From: Nemertoderma westbladi
Lineage: Eukaryota; Xenacoelomorpha; Nemertodermatida; Nemertodermatidae
Reading direction: 5' to 3'
Length of the DNA: 58,824 nucleotides
Assembly (NCBI GenBank): GCA_032718475.1
Contig: JAUCBJ010003222.1
Coordinates: forward strand, 1 to 58,824
This document shows, piece by piece, positions 11,304 to 19,995 of this stretch. The notes below the pieces were generated by a model, which ran no database searches, had not been told where the DNA came from, and saw only the letters and a program-made list of their open reading frames with translations. Both the position numbers and the translations under genes were made by a program. Positions within the stretch are counted from its first letter, which is position 1. Each line of letters begins with the position of its first letter.

Positions 11304-13289
11304 ATGAGTCGAGAGAGAGGAACGACACCGCCGCGGACCCCGGACGACGATCTAACGATCCGCGAGGCCACGGCGAGACGATACGAACCCACGACGCCGA
11401 TCGATGCTACGCCGACCACGTCGACGCAGGTTGACGCCACGTCGACAACGAGCAACCCGGCGAACCAAGATGTGGGGGGTCGTCTACAACCGGAGAGCGA
11501 GTCGAGGGAAGGAGACGAGAAGGGAGGAGAAGAGAAAGACGAGTCGACGCGGAGCGAGGGTCGACATACCGATGTCACCGGTCAGCCACAGGCCGAGGAC
11601 GACGAACGGTCCACCGGAACGGCGACGGTGGGGCCGTCGGTACGACGTCGGACCCGGAGAGATGGAGGAGAGGTCGGCGACGAGGACGTCGGGGTTTCTG
11701 ATCGACTTCGACGGGCCTACCTCGCGACCCGGGAGCAACTGAGAGAGGCCAAAGGAGGGGCGAAGATAGACGAGGTGAGACTGAGGAGACGACTAGGTGA
11801 GTCGAACAGATACTTTGATCACCTAGTGCGTTCTGGGCAGGGAGAACTGGCCAGGGAGAGAGCGAGAGGGGTTGCCTTCGAACTGTTTTGGCTATGGCAA
11901 CGTAGGGGTATGGGGCCTGGTGTAGTGTACATAGGGCCATACTTAGTCGATGCCAGGGAATTTAAGTTAGTGGGTTGGAAGAGACCTGGGGAGGGCGAAT
12001 CCGAGGTTAACTCCGAGGATTCGGTCTCGTCGGTCGGAGGAAGTTCCGGGAAGCGGGGGAAAGTTAGTGGGACGGAGGGGCGATGGGAGTCCGTCGCAAC
12101 CGATAAGTCTGCTACATCCTCCGCAAAAGAAAAATGGGTGCGAGAGAGTGAACGCGTGGCGTATAAATTAGAAAAGGCGGCGGCAGAGCGGAAACAGTTA
12201 GAGGGGCAATTGAGAGAGCAAACCGCATTATTAGAGTTGGTAAGGGAGGATAGAGAGAGGGCCGAGGAGCGTAGAAAGCGGGAGCATATCGCGATAATAA
12301 CCGGGAGAATAGAGAGCGAGCCGGCGAGGCAGCCTGGGATGCTTGCGAGAGAGTCCCGAGTGTGCGGAGAGAGAGAGTTAAAGCAAAAGCGTGAGCGATA
12401 TCTTTTGCTTGACCGACTGGCGCTGCTTGCGCAATATCGGGCCAAACTTAAACGGCGCCGACTAGAACTGGCGCGGTTGGAGATATCAGAGAGTGAGCCC
12501 CCACTTACAGGCACCGGGCGAGAGAGCCAGAACTGGTGTAGCCGTACGGGCGGGGGGGGTAGTAGTAGTACGTTAGAGATAGTTAATATTAATAGTACCG
12601 TAGTAGATAACCCTAATCCCTTTATTACAGGAAATAATAATATTTTACCAGGTAGTAGTAATTTAAATACAAATACTCTAAATAATAATTTCAATTCAAA
12701 CCCGCAAAATAATTCGAATAATAATTTAAGTTTAGAGAATAGTAGTGATCTAAGTAATTTAAATAATTTAAATAATTCCGTTTCGAATTCTAATAATTTA
12801 ATTGATTTAACAAATAATAATGGGAATGGTGCTATTAATATGAGCGTGTCGGACGTACATAACCCGGCAGACGGTGGCCTGGTAGGCCACGTAGTTAGTA
12901 GGCAGGAGGTAGCGGGGTTGAGCCAACCCGAAGTAGGCCTGATGGGCCACGCAGTAGTAGAGAGAGAGGCGGGGGTGAATAGACCCAGCCGTGGTAAAGA
13001 CAGTGCGTCGACTAGAGAGGGGTGTAGAGACGAAGTGAGAGATAGTGAAGTTAGATGTGGCGAGTGGGGGGGGGCTACGGGCGCCCCACCACATAAGATT
13101 AGTGGCGAGAGAGGGGGGGCAGAGAATGCCCCACAAGAGGGGTGTAGAAGTGTAGTAAGAGGTAGTGAAGTTAGAAGTGGCGGGTGGGGGGGGGGGCTAC
13201 GGGCACCCCACCGCGAGAGATTAGTAGAGAGAGAGGGGGGGCAGAGAGTGTCCCACAGCCGTCAGTGGATAATGCGCGGGCCGAGCTAG
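11304..13289 (+). CDS. Gag-like protein, upstream frame
   Basis: A 661-codon frame beginning at the first good ATG after the LTR leader. The protein is strongly hydrophilic. It has a T/P-rich start, an Arg/Glu-rich segment with likely coiled coil (about 130-215 and 280-400), an Asn-rich low-complexity stretch (about 435-500), and a Gly/Arg/Glu-rich end formed by two copies of a roughly 120-bp repeat. I see no enzyme motif. Position after the leader and continuity with the zinc-knuckle frame downstream suggest a capsid/nucleocapsid role. The last ~30 residues are out of frame: downstream of the 11-G run at 13186-13196 the true coding continues in the frame starting at 13184. Codon use is GC/AG-rich, unlike the AT-rich LINE around it. 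Confidence 0.7.
   Translation: MSRERGTTPPRTPDDDLTIREATARRYEPTTPIDATPTTSTQVDATSTTSNPANQDVGGRLQPESESREGDEKGGEEKDESTRSEGRHTDVTGQPQAEDDERSTGTATVGPSVRRRTRRDGGEVGDEDVGVSDRLRRAYLATREQLREAKGGAKIDEVRLRRRLGESNRYFDHLVRSGQGELARERARGVAFELFWLWQRRGMGPGVVYIGPYLVDAREFKLVGWKRPGEGESEVNSEDSVSSVGGSSGKRGKVSGTEGRWESVATDKSATSSAKEKWVRESERVAYKLEKAAAERKQLEGQLREQTALLELVREDRERAEERRKREHIAIITGRIESEPARQPGMLARESRVCGERELKQKRERYLLLDRLALLAQYRAKLKRRRLELARLEISESEPPLTGTGRESQNWCSRTGGGGSSSTLEIVNINSTVVDNPNPFITGNNNILPGSSNLNTNTLNNNFNSNPQNNSNNNLSLENSSDLSNLNNLNNSVSNSNNLIDLTNNNGNGAINMSVSDVHNPADGGLVGHVVSRQEVAGLSQPEVGLMGHAVVEREAGVNRPSRGKDSASTREGCRDEVRDSEVRCGEWGGATGAPPHKISGERGGAENAPQEGCRSVVRGSEVRSGGWGGGLRAPHRERLVEREGGQRVSHSRQWIMRGPS
13019..13258 (+). 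repeat. Duplicated ~120-bp segment with variable G run
   Basis: Two adjacent copies share GGGGTGTAGA, GTAGTGAAGTTAGA, a G run, and GCCCC/CACCCCACC. The G run is 9 long in copy 1 (13066-13074) and 11 long in copy 2 (13186-13196). The change of two bases exactly explains the switch of reading frame between the two Gag frames. Confidence 0.85.
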
Positions 13290-14950
13290 GTAAACCGCAA
13301 CACCCGGCGACGGAGAGTAATAGGGGGATTGCGAGTATCCCCAGCGGCGTGCGATTGAGCAGAGAGAGGCAGGTTGACGTCGTGAGAGGGCAGGCGAAGC
13401 GTCGAGCCCGACCAGAAGAGAGAAGAAGAACAGTGGAGTTTAACCGGGAGGTCGACGAGAGATCTCACGAGCCGGAATACTACACAGAAAAGAGAAGAAG
13501 AGAAGATAGTAGAAGAAGTGTCGCCACGAACGATAGCAGTGCGAGGACGGATAACGGACCGTCGATAGTAGAGATGGAGTCAGGGAGCCAGTGGGGTCGA
13601 ACTTCGGGAGATTGCCGTCGCCCCGGAGAAACGCACCGCACGCCAGGAGGGGGGTACAGGACGTACCAGTACGAAGAAGAGAACAGGAGAGGGGATCGAG
13701 GGGAAACTTCCCGATGGGATATAGCTGCCGATCGAGAGTACGGTAGTCGCGGGGAGATTCGAGATTCGCGAAGAATAAACTTCGGTTCGGAAGGGCACAT
13801 GCAGACTGCAGGACATACTGTAGGCCTTACTGCACATACTATTATAGGCCATGCTGGGAGAGATAGAGTAGGCGATGGGGTAGCGCAAACGACGGGATTA
13901 AACCCGGAAGTCGCGGAGTACATACCGGTAGGTAGGCGAGAGGTAGGTAGGCCTATATCGGTACAGCAGCATGACTATAATACACAGGGACATAACATAT
14001 ATCCAGGGGAGGGGGGAGTTATTGGAGATAGACGTATGGGCCCCAATGTATTAACATCAACCCCAGCACCAAACATACCGGCTGGGGGGGGACAGGTTGA
14101 CATTCCCCCATCACAATATCGACAATATACCCCGATAGGAGCAAGAATATCGAACTCCCTGGACGAGAGCAGGTCGTGCGGACAGTCACCACCACACGCG
14201 GCCATACAGGGGACTACCAGTCCACAGTTAGCTGGTAGCAGGACCACACCGTGGCAGGGACAGAAAGAAAATAACACCAAAAATAAACACAATCCCAATA
14301 TACCCAGTAGGCCGAGTCTAGACAACCAAAACATTAAATCGGTACATATAAACCTAAGCGCGATACGTGAAGGACTATACAGGAAACGCTATAATCCAGG
14401 ATTCCAATGTCAATTACATCGGGACGGAACCCATAAGACCAGGAGTTGCAAGTACTGGCAAGCGTTGCCCAAACGAGATCGTGTAGCCTACACAAACGCA
14501 AACGGACTATGTCATCGATGTGTGGTAAAAGGACACAGATCCGGAGAGTGTTGGAAAGGGAGAGGATGTGAAAGGACTAAACCAGGGGCAGAGAAGCCCA
14601 TGAGTAAACATAAAGGAGTCGGGAAAGTAGAAGGAGGCGTGTTGCATACACACGCAGGGCTGACACAGTGCGGGGGGGCATTACATGGGCAGACACCGCG
14701 TATACCGAGGGACAAGCGGGGGTCGTCGAGGGCTCTAATGCCAGCGCACATACGAAGGAGGAGGCCAGCAAAGGTGGCACCGAAGAGAGTGTGGCGAAGA
14801 GTTAGAGGACGTGTAGGAGGGCAGCAAGAGAGTGCCTACTGGAAGAAGGGGCACCTGAGAGTTTTTAGTCGTCCAAAGTTTTGGACTGAGGGGGGTGGGA
14901 ATGAGGGCGAGACGCCCTTCCCACGCACAAAATATAAAATGATTATTTAA
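13184..14950 (+). CDS. Gag-like protein, downstream frame with CCHC zinc knuckle
   Basis: An open frame of 588 codons that overlaps the upstream Gag frame by 106 bases in the -1 phase. It has no native ATG at its start: its first residues (GATGTPPREIS) match the in-frame repeat copy of the upstream frame (GATGAPPHKIS), so it is a continuation. The middle is Arg/Gly/Glu-rich. At residues 409-456 lies a metal-binding region: CQLH (409-412), H417, C422, then a classical CX2CX4HX4C knuckle (C443, C446, H451, C456), expected to bind the element RNA. The stretch after it is basic and has no DTG, YxDD or integrase motif before the TAA. Joined, the two frames would be about 1,210 codons. Confidence 0.75.
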   Translation: MGGGATGTPPREISRERGGAESVPQPSVDNARAELGKPQHPATESNRGIASIPSGVRLSRERQVDVVRGQAKRRARPEERRRTVEFNREVDERSHEPEYYTEKRRREDSRRSVATNDSSARTDNGPSIVEMESGSQWGRTSGDCRRPGETHRTPGGGYRTYQYEEENRRGDRGETSRWDIAADREYGSRGEIRDSRRINFGSEGHMQTAGHTVGLTAHTIIGHAGRDRVGDGVAQTTGLNPEVAEYIPVGRREVGRPISVQQHDYNTQGHNIYPGEGGVIGDRRMGPNVLTSTPAPNIPAGGGQVDIPPSQYRQYTPIGARISNSLDESRSCGQSPPHAAIQGTTSPQLAGSRTTPWQGQKENNTKNKHNPNIPSRPSLDNQNIKSVHINLSAIREGLYRKRYNPGFQCQLHRDGTHKTRSCKYWQALPKRDRVAYTNANGLCHRCVVKGHRSGECWKGRGCERTKPGAEKPMSKHKGVGKVEGGVLHTHAGLTQCGGALHGQTPRIPRDKRGSSRALMPAHIRRRRPAKVAPKRVWRRVRGRVGGQQESAYWKKGHLRVFSRPKFWTEGGGNEGETPFPRTKYKMII

Positions 14951-15039
14951 TTAAAATAAGAAAATAATTAAATAATAGAGTAGGTAGAAGTTAGAGTAAG
15001 AGTTAGTAGGAGGATACGTGTAGTACCGTTAGTAGAAGA

Positions 15040-15800
15040 GTTAGTTAGAGGGTACGTAAGTACCGCTAGTTAGTTAGAGTTAGAGGGTACGTAAGTACCG
15101 CTAGTTAGTTAGAGAGTTGGAGGGTACGTAAGTACCGCTAGTTAGTTAGAGTTAGAGGGTACGTAAGTACCGCTAGTTAGTTAGAGTTAGAGGGTACGTA
15201 AGTACCGATTAGAGAGTAAGAGTTAGAGGGTACGTAAGTACCGATTAGAGAGTAAGAGTTAGAGGGTACGCAGTACCGTTAGAGAGTAGGAGCTAAGGGG
15301 TACGTAGTACCATTAGTTAGTAAGAGTCAGCTAGTTAGTTAGTTAAGGGTACGTAGTACCGCTAGTTAGCTAGAGTAGTTAGAGGGTACGTAGTACCATT
15401 AGTCAGTAGGAGTTAGTTAGTTGAGGGTACGTAGTACCGCTAGCTAGCTAGAGAGTAAGAGTTAGTTAGTTAGTTAGTTAGTTGAGGGTACGTAGTACCG
15501 ATAGTTAGAGAGTTAGTAGGTACGTAGTACCTAGTTAGAGTTAGAGTTAGAGGGTACGTAGTACCGATAGTTAGAGAGTCAGTAGGTACGTAGTACCTAG
15601 TTAGAGTTAGAGTTAGAGGGTACGTAGTACCGATAGTTAGTTAGAGTTAGAGGGTACGTAAGTACCGGTTAGAGAGTAAGAGTAAGAGGGTACGTAGTAC
15701 CGCTAGCTAGTAGAGAGAGCTAGAGTAGTAAGAGGGTACGTTGTACCGCTAGCTAGTAGAGAGAGCTAGAGTAGTAAGAGGGTACGTAGTACCGCTAGTT
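15040..15800 (+). repeat. Array of GGTAC-GTA(A)-GTACC hairpins
   Basis: About 20 copies of a short perfect inverted repeat, GGTACGTAGTACC or GGTACGTAAGTACC, occur every 30-40 bp, separated by GTTAGTTAGAG-type spacers. Variants such as GGTACGTTGTACC keep the stem. No coding frame is maintained. It occupies the position where pol would lie in an autonomous element. Confidence 0.9.
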
Positions 15801-15940
15801 AGGAGTGTTAGTAGTAGCAGTAGAAGGGTTGTGGGCACCGGGAGCGCCACGTAGTTAGAGTCAGTAGGGAATGCGCTGAACTTAGTGGGGCACGGGCGTG
15901 ATGACGTGTTTGATGTAAGAGCAGGGTATGTTAATTAGGG

Positions 15941-16130
15941 TGGGTGCCGGGCACAAGAGGTGCCGGGCACAAAAAGAGTTAGTAGTAGAGTTAGTTGAGT
16001 TAGTAGTAGAGTTAGTTGAGTTAGTAGTAGAGTTAGTAGAGTTAGAAGGTGCCGGGCACAAGAGGTGCCGGGCACAAAAAGAGTTAGTAGAGTTAGAAGG
16101 TGCCGGGCACAAGAGGTGCCGGGCACAAAA
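15941..16130 (+). repeat. Array of GTGCC-G-GGCAC hairpins
   Basis: At least six copies of the palindrome GTGCCGGGCAC, arranged in pairs, are separated by AGAGTTAGTAGAGTTAG spacers. It is a second, unrelated stem sequence in the same pol-replacing region. Confidence 0.85.
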
Positions 16131-16254
16131 AGAGTTAGTAGAGTTAGTAGAGTTAGTAGAGTCAGTAGTAGTTCACATAATTAACGTACCCACTCTGCCG
16201 GCACTCAGAGCGTCACGTGTAGGCGATGAGACGTAAAGGGGATGTAGAGAAGTA

Positions 16255-16410
16255 GAGACGGGCACATAGGGTGCCAGAGAGTAGAAGAGTAGAGACGGGC
16301 ACATAGGGTGCCAGGTAGTAGAGTTAGAGAGGTAGTAGTGTAGTAGAGAGGGTACATAGGGTGCCAGGTAGTAGAGTAGAGCAGAGAGGGCACATAGGGT
16401 GCCATATAGT
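16255..16410 (+). repeat. Array of GGCAC-ATAGG-GTGCC hairpins
   Basis: Four units with the stem GGCAC/GTGCC and the five-base loop ATAGG (one diverged: GGTACATAGGGTGCC), spaced by GTAGAGTAGAG-like sequence. It is the third stem family in the same region. Confidence 0.85.
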
Positions 16411-16439
16411 AGAGTGGTTGTGGGCACCGCAAGCGCCAC

Positions 16440-17100
16440 GTAGTTAGAAGAGTGGAGTAGAGTTAGTAGAGCTAGTTAGTAGAGTTAGCAGAGCTAGTGG
16501 AGTAGAGTTAGCAGAGCTAGTGGAGTAGAGTTAGTAGAGCTAGTTAGCAGAGTTGGTAGACTCAGAGGAGTCAAGTAGAGTTAGTAGAAGTAGAGAGCTA
16601 GTAGGAGTTAGTTAGACTTAGTAGAGAGTTAGAGTTAGTAGAAAGTTAGAGGCTCTCAGTTAGAGCTAGAAGTAGTAAGAGTTAGTAGTTAGCAGAGTTA
16701 GTTAGATAGTTAGAGTTAGTAAGCAGTAGGTAGATAGTATGATAGCACAGGGGTAGCATTAGAGATTAAAGCCTTAGGGAGTGACAAGAGAGTGGAGAGG
16801 TAACTAGTGCGGAGTGCGAAGAGAGCGTGGGCGCAATTCAAGTGTGGGGGAGGAGAAGTGAGAGAAAGAGTGTGGGACGAGGAGGTCCGGGGGTATGCGA
16901 GAGTTGGAGTAGAATGGTGAGAGTGTTGGGGAAACAAAAATTGTGTGAGAGAAGCACACGATCGGCCCGACACGAGACGCCAGAGGGTAGTGACATCATA
17001 CCCATAGGGAGCGGCCTGGAAAGCCGACTCCGAAAAAATAGACCCACCCCACACCCGATAATAGATCGGGATCCAGCGGAATTGTAGCGCACTTGAGTTG
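16440..17100 (+). other. Simple-repeat tail and possible pol relic
   Basis: First comes degenerate (GTTAGTAGA)n sequence to about 16760, then about 330 bp of non-repetitive sequence. A frame without ATG (16827-17087) ends just before the terminal hairpin and is Arg-rich. It could be the last part of a lost pol gene, but no motif supports this. Confidence 0.4.
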
Positions 17101-17101
17101 G

Positions 17102-17139
17102 ATGCTATCTTCTTACCGGGAAGATAGCATGGGGGGGAG
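17102..17139 (+). promoter_or_regulatory. Terminal hairpin and polypurine tract
   Basis: A perfect 11-bp stem (ATGCTATCTTC, 17102-17112, paired with 17120-17130, 7-base loop) directly precedes the purine tract GGGGGGGAG (17131-17139), which abuts the 3' LTR. The purine tract is the expected primer for plus-strand DNA synthesis. A strong stem immediately upstream is unusual. Confidence 0.8.
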
Positions 17140-17661
17140 TGTTAGCTTATCCAATTCCGCTAACACAAACCCATAGAGTGAGCCATAAAGCAATATTGGG
17201 AGCACGAGGTTGATTACCAATCAACCTCGTGTCAGCCCAGTAAACGGGGACAATAGGCCCCAAAGGAGACACACACAATAGGGGTTAGGGGCCAAACCCC
17301 TAACCGAGAGAGAACACAGGGAGTGAAGGGAAACACTCCAAAGGGTGCCAACAGGGGTATCAACCAATCAGAGGGGGGAAAGGCATCGATTGAGTAGCAA
17401 TAAGGCCACCGTGCAATATAACCAGTAACCTGTAATCATTCATTCAGTTTACTCAGTCAGATCAGTAGGGTGGAACGGGGACTTCTGTCACCGTCCGCTA
17501 CCGCCATCATACTTATATTACCTGTTGTGTTATACTATATATCAGACTATTATACCTTATACATATTACCCAACATCAGAACTCTTTTACCTTTCACACA
17601 CGGCGGGGACGCGTGGATAGAAAACCCAACGGATAAACCGGGATCCGTAGATCCCGTCACA
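17140..17661 (+). repeat. 3' LTR
   Basis: 522 bp from TGTTAGC to GTCACA. I saw no mismatch to the 5' LTR, including both hairpins (17203-17231 and 17283-17305). The 5-bp duplication GTTTA follows at 17662-17666. Confidence 0.93.
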
Positions 17662-19129
17662 GTTTAAGACTAATTTCTTTAATTGGTGCTACAGTAATAA
17701 GTGCCTTTAAAAATATATCTTTAAAAACAGTGTACGCAAGGTTAATGTCAGCGGCCTTAAAACAGGGTTCCCAGTCAGAATTAACTAACAAACTTAAAAA
17801 GCGTTCCTTGCTGTAATTTTTCATAGATCTAACTGTTACTGTTTTATGATCCCCGAAAAAAGATTTTTGTGTCTTTCTTGTGCAAAAAACTATAAAATGA
17901 TCGCTTAGACCTATAGGTAAAACCCCAGATTGAGAAATAATATCGGTATTATTACAAAGGATGTGATCTAGTAAAGTAGAAGTTTTACTGGTAATTCTGG
18001 TAGAATCTCGAATAATTTGTTTTAAACCAAACAAATTTAAAATACTTTGGTACTGTTTACAGATGGGGGATGCTTTGTGATGGTAACAGATATTAAAATC
18101 ACCTAAGAAATATATTTCACAGTCTGACCTAAGATTACATAAAATTGTATTTTCAAAATTTTGCAAAAAATCTGATTGTTTAGGGGGCCGATATAAAGTA
18201 CCGATTAAAATAGGTTTAGTTTTAGGAAGTAAAAGTTCCACCAGTAAAACTTCGTCACAAGTCTCTAAATCTTCCCTACGATTAAAACCTAAATCACATC
18301 GAATGTAAGTACAGACACCACCACCGTGTCTGTCCCTATCCTTACGTAAAACTACGTAATTATCAATATAAATTTCTCCATCAGAAACACTATCATCGAG
18401 CCAAGTTTCAGAGATTGTTAAAACTGCTGGGTTGGATTTATTGATTAAAATACGAATTTCGGAAAGTTTTGGAAGCAGAGATCGTGCGTTTAAGTGCAAA
18501 AAATGCAGACCTTTTTTCTTAAAAAAATTAAAAGTTTCACTCTCAGCATCACTTGGAGTTTGCAGAGGCGATGTGAGAAATGAATCGTCGGTTTCTGATT
18601 CTAAAATTGTATCATGAAAGGGAAGTTCGGTAAAAATACAGCTATTGCAGAGAAAACTTGGTTCAAGATTGTTTCTGGTGGAGAATAAATTACTGCGTTT
18701 CCTACGGTAACATTTTAAATGTACAAATGTGTCACAACTCTCGCATTGGACGATCTTACTCCGAGAGTTTGTTCCTCGTTGACATACGGGACAGTTGATC
18801 TTCGGGGCCCGCGTCCTGCTGGGTCCTGGGTTGGTCTCAATATCCCCAGCCAGAGACAGTAGACAGAGTTTAGCGATTAGGCCTCTAGATCGTGGAGAGG
18901 AGACCCAAGATCTTCTTCCCCGACGAGAGCAGTAGAGGCTAAATCCACTCCTCGACCACATCTCCGTCGATTCGGCGCGGCAGTTCGAAACGGTAGCGAC
19001 AGGGTGTTCCGCAAACCAGTCCAATACGGGTATTGGGTGGGTTGCAGGGTTACCCCGCGGATCGGATGGTTCTGCCACAACGAAACGACCCAGAACGATG
19101 AAAACTGTGGAGATTAAGAGCGGGGACAT
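17657..19129 (-). CDS. LINE ORF, 2A motif, PHD finger and endonuclease half
   Basis: 490 residues from an ATG at 19129. Residues 1-20 look like a signal peptide (MSPLLISTVFIVLGRFVVA). Residues 88-103 end in DIETNPGP, matching the 2A ribosome-skipping consensus D(V/I)ExNPGP. Residues 113-164 form a C4HC3 PHD finger (C113/C116, C129/C132, H137/C140, C161/C164). Residues ~208-405 are an APE-type endonuclease with LNARSL, SETWLDD, GGGVCTYIR, FLGDFN, LLDHIL and LSDHF. Known 2A-bearing LINEs occur in marine invertebrates. The last codons belong to the inserted LTR; the native frame continues in phase at 10619. This half nicks target DNA; the RT half is at 8590-10602. The frame itself is undamaged. 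Confidence 0.93.
   Translation of the reverse strand: MSPLLISTVFIVLGRFVVAEPSDPRGNPATHPIPVLDWFAEHPVATVSNCRAESTEMWSRSGFSLYCSRRGRRSWVSSPRSRGLIAKLCLLSLAGDIETNPGPSRTRAPKINCPVCQRGTNSRSKIVQCESCDTFVHLKCYRRKRSNLFSTRNNLEPSFLCNSCIFTELPFHDTILESETDDSFLTSPLQTPSDAESETFNFFKKKGLHFLHLNARSLLPKLSEIRILINKSNPAVLTISETWLDDSVSDGEIYIDNYVVLRKDRDRHGGGVCTYIRCDLGFNRREDLETCDEVLLVELLLPKTKPILIGTLYRPPKQSDFLQNFENTILCNLRSDCEIYFLGDFNICYHHKASPICKQYQSILNLFGLKQIIRDSTRITSKTSTLLDHILCNNTDIISQSGVLPIGLSDHFIVFCTRKTQKSFFGDHKTVTVRSMKNYSKERFLSLLVNSDWEPCFKAADINLAYTVFKDIFLKALITVAPIKEISLKL
18821..18868 (-). other. 2A-like ribosome-skipping motif
   Basis: Codons 88-103 of the LINE ORF end in DIETNPGP, preceded by the hydrophobic LCLLSLAG typical of 2A. 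If active, translation would release a ~102-residue leader with a signal-like N-terminus and start a second product at Pro103, just before the PHD finger. The motif is seen; its activity is inferred. Confidence 0.85.
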
Positions 19130-19228
19130 TGTGCTGTCTGGCTGTAGTCTGACTCAGGGATAAAAACTGTATAGGCCTAGTACCGGTATCTTTCTTGGTC
19201 TTATTGTCGGCAGGCCTACAGCTTATTC

Positions 19229-19294
19229 GGAGAGTTTATCTTAATTGAACTAATTTAGAGTGGAATTACGGAGATTAAACATGTTTATATAAAG
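19229..19294 (+). repeat. 66-bp target-site duplication, right copy
   Basis: Same 66 bases as 8196-8261, next to the LINE 5' end. Downstream sequence (TGCTTAACTG) differs from the left flank, which confirms the boundary. Confidence 0.9.
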
Positions 19295-19734
19295 TGCTTA
19301 ACTGTTTACAGTGCTACAATAGAGTGATATAATAATAGGGGGGGTCAGTTTTTCTGGATAATTGGACGTTAAAATTTAATAAAACCTTTAGTTTTTCTGG
19401 ATAATTAGACGTTAAAATTTAATAAAACCTTTGATTGTTCTGAAGTTGTATGGAGAACCACAAAGTCAGGAACATGTGTGAAAGTCAATATCTAATGGCT
19501 GTGACAAATTAACTATAAACTAGAATTGAAGGGGCTTTGTAAATCATGAAGGTTTGCCTGAATTTGATTAATTTTAATACGGTTTATATATTATTCATAT
19601 AGATAGATATATATTATATATTCCGTGTATACAATTTATATATCAATATATCAAGTAATATGCACGCACATAACATGGCAAAATATACTGTACCAAATTA
19701 CACAACCAGGCCTCCCTAACAAGCGATTTATAAA
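19295..19734. repeat. Spacer with a 44-bp tandem duplication
   Basis: A unit starting AGTTTTTCTGGATAATT and ending AATAAAACCTTT occurs twice in tandem (about 19347-19433) with one or two differences. The rest of the stretch is AT-rich with no coding frame. Confidence 0.6.
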
Positions 19735-19995
19735 TCGATGTCCCTACGGCCCATGTCCATCCTTATTGTCCATCCACATCCTAAAAATCAAAGTCCCTAC
19801 GGCCCATGTCCATCCTTATTGTCCATCCACATCCTAAAAATCAAAGTCCCGATGGCCCATGTCCATCCTTATTGTCCATCCACCTCCTAAAAATCAGTCC
19901 AAATGGCACATGTCCAATGTCCATCCGACTCCTTAAAATCAAAGTCCCGATGGCCCATGTCCATCCTTATTGTCCATCCGCCTCCTTAACTCGTT
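19735..19995 (+). repeat. 53-bp minisatellite
   Basis: Nearly five tandem copies of a 53-bp unit containing GGCCCATGTCCATCC and TATTGTCCATCC (unit starts about 19742, 19795, 19848, 19896, 19945). The frames through it are repeat artefacts. It abuts the end of the PWWP-like frame. Confidence 0.9.

Larger units (their letters stand above)
10625..17661 (+). mobile_element. Non-autonomous LTR retrotransposon (Gag only)
   Basis: A 7,037-bp element with two 522-bp LTRs (TG...CA), a GTTTA 5-bp duplication and a purine tract before the 3' LTR. I saw no difference between the LTRs, so insertion is recent. The interior encodes a Gag-like protein with a CCHC knuckle (in two overlapping frames) and then about 2.1 kb of hairpin-forming arrays. 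No aspartic protease, RT, RNase H, integrase or envelope frame is visible, so it would need enzymes from a helper. The His/Cys pattern around the knuckle is reminiscent of BEL/Pao Gag; the superfamily is an inference. It sits in the opposite orientation to the LINE it interrupts. Confidence 0.9.
8262..19228 (-). mobile_element. Full-length CR1/L2-group LINE, split by an LTR element
   Basis: On the minus strand the element runs from 19228 (5' end) to 8262 (3' end). Removing the nested LTR element (10625-17661) and one copy of its GTTTA duplication leaves about 3,925 bp. The order is a 5' UTR of about 99 bp, one ORF (signal-like segment, 2A-like motif, PHD finger, endonuclease, RT), a 3' UTR with the CR1/L2-type words GGACCCCCTTGGAAATAAG, and a (CTAT)n-type tail. 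A 66-bp direct repeat flanks it. The frame across the insertion point is continuous: 489 codons plus 1 nt on one side, 2 nt plus 675 codons on the other. The LINE was therefore probably intact when it was hit. Confidence 0.92.

Noticed and set aside
11819-12694. Minus-strand frames opposite the Gag gene
   Set aside because: They are shadows of a GC/AG-rich coding sequence with few antisense stops; no domain was recognised.
13184-13289. Programmed -1 frameshift as a certain call
   Set aside because: The G-run difference between the two repeat copies explains the frame change by simple slippage mutation; deliberate frameshifting stays only a possibility.
10625-17661. Endogenous retrovirus
   Set aside because: No envelope, protease, RT or integrase frame is present; the element fits a Gag-only retrotransposon.
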